A program made the translations under genes and the position numbers. This document shows, piece after piece, positions 60,248 through 63,496 of a DNA stretch of 63,496 nt (position 1 is the first letter of the stretch; every line of letters begins with the position of its first letter). Location: assembly GCA_037442005.1 (NCBI GenBank), contig JBBIRA010000007.1, positions 1 to 63,496 on the forward strand. Direction: 5' to 3'. The stretch is from Leptospirillum sp037442005 (GTDB lineage Bacteria; Nitrospirota; Leptospirillia; Leptospirillales; Leptospirillaceae). Under the pieces are notes generated by a model. The model was not told the DNA's origin, ran no database searches, and saw only the letters and a program-made list of their open reading frames with translations.

Positions 60248-61690
60248 TCAGGCGACAGAGGCCGGAGGCGTTTTGAGCGCCGCCTTTCTTTTTGAGAGGA
60301 AACGGAAATAGGCAACCGCTTCCCTGAAGATCTTTTTTGCTTCCTTTCCATCGCTCATCGCCCGTTTCAACACTTTCAGGATGTAGCTGGGGCGATAGTA
60401 AAAGCGCTGGTAAAACCGGGGCACCGCCATGAAAATTTCCCTGGCGCCGATTTCCGGGTAGCTGATATTGCAGGTCTGGATTCCGTCCGCGTTGACCATG
60501 TCCGAGTCGGTCATATACCCCTTCTCCCGCGCCAGCTCAAAGAAATGGGTCCCGGGATAGGGCGAAGCCAGAGAGACCTGAAGTGTTTCAATATCCATTT
60601 CACAAGCGAAATCAATCGTCTTTTCAATTGTTTCCGGTGTTTCTCCCGGAAGTCCCACAATAAAGGTCCCGTGGATCTTCATTCCGAGCTGATGCGCATT
60701 TCGGGTGAACTCCTGGGCCTGCTCCACCCGGATCCCTTTCTTCACGTTGTTCAGGATCTGCTGGTCGCCAGACTCGTAGCCGACAACCATCACCCGGCAA
60801 CCGGAGTCTTTCATCAGCCGGAGCGTCTCATAGTCCACATTGGCCTTCGAGTTGCATCCCCAGGAAAGGTTGAAACGTTTCAATGCCCGGGAGAGTTCCC
60901 GGGTCCGGTCCCGATATTCGGTCAGCGTGTCATCGTCAAAGAACAGCTCCTGAACGCCAGGGAAATTCTTGACGATATACTCCACCTCCGCGATCACATT
61001 GTCGACGGACCGCGTCCGGTAGACATTCCCGGAGAAGGTCTGTGGCCACAGGCAAAAGGTGCATTTGCTTCCGCAACCCCGGCCGGTATAGATCGAAACA
61101 TAGGGATGTTTCATCCAGGGGATCTCATACAGGGACATGTCCAGATCCCGCTTGTAGACTTCCGCCGCAAAAGGGAGCACATCCAGATCTTCAAGCACCG
61201 GACGGTCGGGCGTTGAAACAATCTTCCCCTCTTTCTGGAAGGAAATCCCCAGAACCTCATCCCACGGCTTGCCGGAGGCGATTTCGGGAATGGCATAATC
61301 GAACTCTTCCCGGACCACAAAATCAATCACCGGATCGGTCCGGAGCGTGACTTCAGGCAACACACTGGGGTGTGGACCGACAAACCCGACCAGGATTGAA
61401 GGATTGGCGGCCTTGAATCCCTGGGCGGTGGCAATGTCATTTTGAAGCGACGGAGTGCTTGTATAGAGGATGACCATATCAAAATCCTTGGCCAGACCAA
61501 GGGTTTCCTTGACACCCCAACCCATTGGCGGTGCGTCAAGGACAAGGGAGTTCGGCATCATTCCGGCCGGATAAGTCAGCCATGTCGGATACCAGAAGGA
61601 ACGAACCTCTCTGGTCGCCTGATATCGTGCTCCGGCTCCCCCGTCAAAATCCGAGAAGGAGGGCGGATTCAAAAATAACGTTCTCAGCAT
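60248..61690 (-). CDS. hpnJ: Hopanoid biosynthesis radical SAM protein HpnJ
   Basis: About 480 residues. A B12-binding-like N-terminal domain (about 10-150) is followed by a radical SAM core with GRGCGSKCTFCLWP (CxxxCxxC) and GLPGETPETIEKT. HpnJ is thought to contract a sugar to the cyclitol head group of composite hopanoids. The PGAGARYQ-like start (LNPPSFSDFDGGAGARYQ) is typical. ATG 61690 has AAAGG six bases upstream. The 120-bp gap to ispH shows nothing clear. Confidence 0.88.
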   Translation of the reverse strand: MLRTLFLNPPSFSDFDGGAGARYQATREVRSFWYPTWLTYPAGMMPNSLVLDAPPMGWGVKETLGLAKDFDMVILYTSTPSLQNDIATAQGFKAANPSILVGFVGPHPSVLPEVTLRTDPVIDFVVREEFDYAIPEIASGKPWDEVLGISFQKEGKIVSTPDRPVLEDLDVLPFAAEVYKRDLDMSLYEIPWMKHPYVSIYTGRGCGSKCTFCLWPQTFSGNVYRTRSVDNVIAEVEYIVKNFPGVQELFFDDDTLTEYRDRTRELSRALKRFNLSWGCNSKANVDYETLRLMKDSGCRVMVVGYESGDQQILNNVKKGIRVEQAQEFTRNAHQLGMKIHGTFIVGLPGETPETIEKTIDFACEMDIETLQVSLASPYPGTHFFELAREKGYMTDSDMVNADGIQTCNISYPEIGAREIFMAVPRFYQRFYYRPSYILKVLKRAMSDGKEAKKIFREAVAYFRFLSKRKAALKTPPASVA

Positions 61691-61810
61691 CAGAAACCTT
61701 TCTTGTTTGGGAAGCATGCCCGCAAGCATTCAGGGCCCGGATTACATGACCCTGCCCCGAAGACCGTCCTTCAGAATAAAGAAAGAGGCCTGTCCATGAC
61801 CGAAAAGATC

Positions 61811-62719
61811 CTAGTGGGTCGAAATGAATTCCTCTTCTGCGGATTCACTTCTGTTCACCGTGACTTCAAAGCCACGATCACGGGAAATCTCTCCCAGACG
61901 CTCGATCACACCTTCGATCAGCCAGTCAGGGGTTGAAGCGCCGGCGGTGACCCCTACGCGTTCATTTCCCTTGAACCAGTCGAGATTGATATCTTTGGCG
62001 CTGTCGACAAGATAGGAACTCGGGCATAGTCCCGCCGAAACTTCCTGAAGACGCCGGGAATTGGCACTGGTCATCGATCCGACGGTGATCATGACATCCA
62101 TGTCTCCTGCAATCTCAAGCGCTGAAGTCTGCCGCTTTTCCGTGGCATCACAAATGGTGTTGTGCACTTCAAGCTGGGGATATTTCCTCAGGAGAAGGGC
62201 CAGGATCTCATCAAAGTACTTGATGCTCTGGGTTGTCTGGGAAACGAGGGCGACAGGACCGGAAACAACCGGCAACCGGTCAATTTCCTCCGGCTTATGG
62301 AAGATATGGATATGTTCCTTGGCCCAACCCTGAACGCCCATCACTTCGTCATGACTTTCTTCGCCCAGAAGCAGAATCGTGTAGTTCTTGTCGGCCAGAT
62401 TTTTCACAATCCTGTGGATCTTGGAAACCAGCGGGCAGGTGGTATCCACAACCTCCAGGTTCTTGTCCCGTGCTTCCTTGATCACGTCAGGAGCAACACC
62501 ATGAGCACTGATGATCAGGGTTCCCCGGTTCACCTCGGCGACCGCGTCAACGGACTGCACCCCGCGATCGGCCAGATCCTTCACCACATGGGTGTTATGA
62601 ACAATTTCATGAAGAATGAAGACCGGTCCGGTCGACTCTTCCGCCGATTTGTGCGCCAGCTTGATGGCCAGTTTGACACCAACACAGACACCCGCATATT
62701 CCGGCAAAAATATATCCAT
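61811..62719 (-). CDS. ispH: 4-hydroxy-3-methylbut-2-enyl diphosphate reductase
   Basis: About 302 residues. IspH is the [4Fe-4S] enzyme that makes IPP and DMAPP at the end of the MEP pathway. The three cluster cysteines fall in AGVCVGVKLA, DTTCPLVSKIH and TICDATEKRQ. HEIVHNTHV, GEESHDEV and GASTPDWLIEGV are also conserved. ATG 62719 has GGAG six bases upstream; the frame is open to 62824. ispH beside hpnA is the arrangement of hopanoid clusters. Confidence 0.95.
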   Translation of the reverse strand: MDIFLPEYAGVCVGVKLAIKLAHKSAEESTGPVFILHEIVHNTHVVKDLADRGVQSVDAVAEVNRGTLIISAHGVAPDVIKEARDKNLEVVDTTCPLVSKIHRIVKNLADKNYTILLLGEESHDEVMGVQGWAKEHIHIFHKPEEIDRLPVVSGPVALVSQTTQSIKYFDEILALLLRKYPQLEVHNTICDATEKRQTSALEIAGDMDVMITVGSMTSANSRRLQEVSAGLCPSSYLVDSAKDINLDWFKGNERVGVTAGASTPDWLIEGVIERLGEISRDRGFEVTVNRSESAEEEFISTH

Positions 62720-62767
62720 CAAAATCTCCTGCTCTTTTGAGGTTAGAAACAGATTCAATAACCAACC

Positions 62768-62796
62768 GGGCGATAGCGCCCCGGAAGTACTTCCGG
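62768..62796. repeat. Twin hairpins between hpnA and ispH
   Basis: Two inverted repeats abut and share one base: GGGCG-ATAG-CGCCC (62768-62781) and the perfect 16-bp palindrome CCGGAAGTACTTCCGG (62781-62796). No T-run follows on the minus strand. They lie in the 120-bp hpnA-ispH gap and could act in mRNA processing or bind a regulator. Confidence 0.65.
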
Positions 62797-62839
62797 CCCG
62801 TTTTCCACAAAACCCCATGGACAAGACGGCAAACCGGAT

Positions 62840-63496
62840 TCAGGAGGCCGGTGTTCCCTGATATTCCGGCCTGGAAAACCAGGAGACGGCCTCTCGAAAC
62901 GCCTGCTCCACCGGCGTCAGTGCAAGACCAAGCTCCCTGACAGCACGTTCGCCGGAAAAAAACATCATCTTGTGAGCCATTCTTGCCGCATCGAAAGGGA
63001 CAAGCGGCTCACGGCGTGTCAGCAGGGATATCCCCTCTGAAACGGCAGCGACAGGAAACAGAAGAGAACGGGGAAGCTCGACACGCGGTGCGGGAACACC
63101 CGTTAACCCTTCAAGAAGCCGGAAAATCTCATCAAGCCTCATATTGCGGTTGGCCAGGATGTATTTCTGACCGGGAACACCCTTTTGGGCCGCCAGCAGA
63201 TGGCCGACAGCCACATCCCGGACATGGACGACATTCAATCCTGTCCTGACGTAGGCCTTCATCATCCCCCGCATATAATCCCGCACAATTCTTCCGGTCG
63301 GAGTGGGCTTGATATCACCGGTTCCGATCGGAGCGCTGGGATTGACGATCACAACCGGGAGAGGATCCCCTCCCTCACCGCCAACGGCATACGACAAAAC
63401 CAACTTCTCCGAGAGATACTTGGACAGCTTATATTCCCCGATCAGGGTTTTTGTGTCAACCTCCATCGTCTCGTCAACCGGGATCCCGTCGGAGCG
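62840..63496 (-). CDS. hpnA: Hopanoid-associated sugar epimerase HpnA, partial
   Basis: The last 218 codons are present; the frame runs out of the window at 63496 without a start. It opens with SDGIPVDET and has the YxxxK catalytic pair in EYKLSKYLSE, then VIVNPSAPIGTGD and NVVHVRDVAVGHLLA, matching the hopanoid-associated NAD-dependent epimerase. The missing part would hold the NAD-binding Gly motif. Its catalytic Lys is intact, unlike the other epimerase in this window. Confidence 0.88.
   Translation of the reverse strand, partial: RSDGIPVDETMEVDTKTLIGEYKLSKYLSEKLVLSYAVGGEGGDPLPVVIVNPSAPIGTGDIKPTPTGRIVRDYMRGMMKAYVRTGLNVVHVRDVAVGHLLAAQKGVPGQKYILANRNMRLDEIFRLLEGLTGVPAPRVELPRSLLFPVAAVSEGISLLTRREPLVPFDAARMAHKMMFFSGERAVRELGLALTPVEQAFREAVSWFSRPEYQGTPAS

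Overview
The window reads as a stretch of chromosomal core genome from a GC-rich Gram-negative bacterium, most likely an acidophilic Nitrospirota of the Leptospirillum type. This assignment is an inference. It rests on outer-membrane genes (mla, lolA, TonB), hopanoid genes (hpnA, ispH, hpnJ, hpnI), a plasma-membrane-type proton P-ATPase, the GC-rich sequence and protein resemblance from memory. No insertion sequence, prophage or CRISPR array was seen.

Layout. Positions 1-2024 (minus) hold nuoA-nuoB-nuoC-nuoD of complex I behind a near-consensus promoter. Positions 2345-15080 (minus) are a tightly packed run: rny, ymdB, xseA, xseB, ispA, dxs, tlyA, a sugar-nucleotide epimerase, cutA, an M23 peptidase and secA. 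Positions 15308-20687 (minus) hold tonB, slt, a small coiled-coil gene, zapA, a well-supported 6S RNA and rarA. Positions 20782-32950 (plus) hold ksgA, rnj, ftsK, lolA, uvrA, a cation-efflux gene, pdxA, an outer-membrane protein and a DsbC-like thiol protein. Positions 32979-38324 (minus) hold nfo, mlaE, mlaF, mlaD, a metallophosphoesterase and a Spy-like periplasmic protein.

Positions 38480-48381 (minus) are the most interesting part. metK sits behind a consensus promoter, a SAM-II class riboswitch and an intrinsic terminator. It is followed by ahcY, a ThiS-like carrier, cysM, an E1-like enzyme, thrC, a MoaD/CysO-like carrier, a NIL-domain protein, a second E1-like enzyme, a JAMM protease and phoB-phoR. 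Both carriers end with one residue beyond the Gly-Gly tail (GGA and GGGQ). This fits a protein-thiocarboxylate route for sulfur incorporation that needs the JAMM protease to expose the diglycine.

Positions 48500-51737 hold icd with a long hairpin-bearing leader, a glycine-rich PEP-CTERM protein whose basic tail is cut off by an amber codon, and tRNA-Ala(GGC). Positions 51877-63496 (minus) hold the P-type proton ATPase, hemN, hemE and a CbiX-type chelatase preceded by a leaderless 26-codon ORF, then a CruF-like carotenoid gene, a small EamA/SMR transporter, hpnI, hpnJ, ispH and the start-less end of hpnA.

The genes form coherent modules: isoprenoid supply (dxs, ispA, ispH) with hopanoid and carotenoid end products; RNA decay (rny, ymdB, rnj); cell-envelope maintenance; and SAM recycling coupled to sulfur-carrier chemistry. 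Start sites were chosen mainly by ribosome-binding sites and neighbour overlaps.
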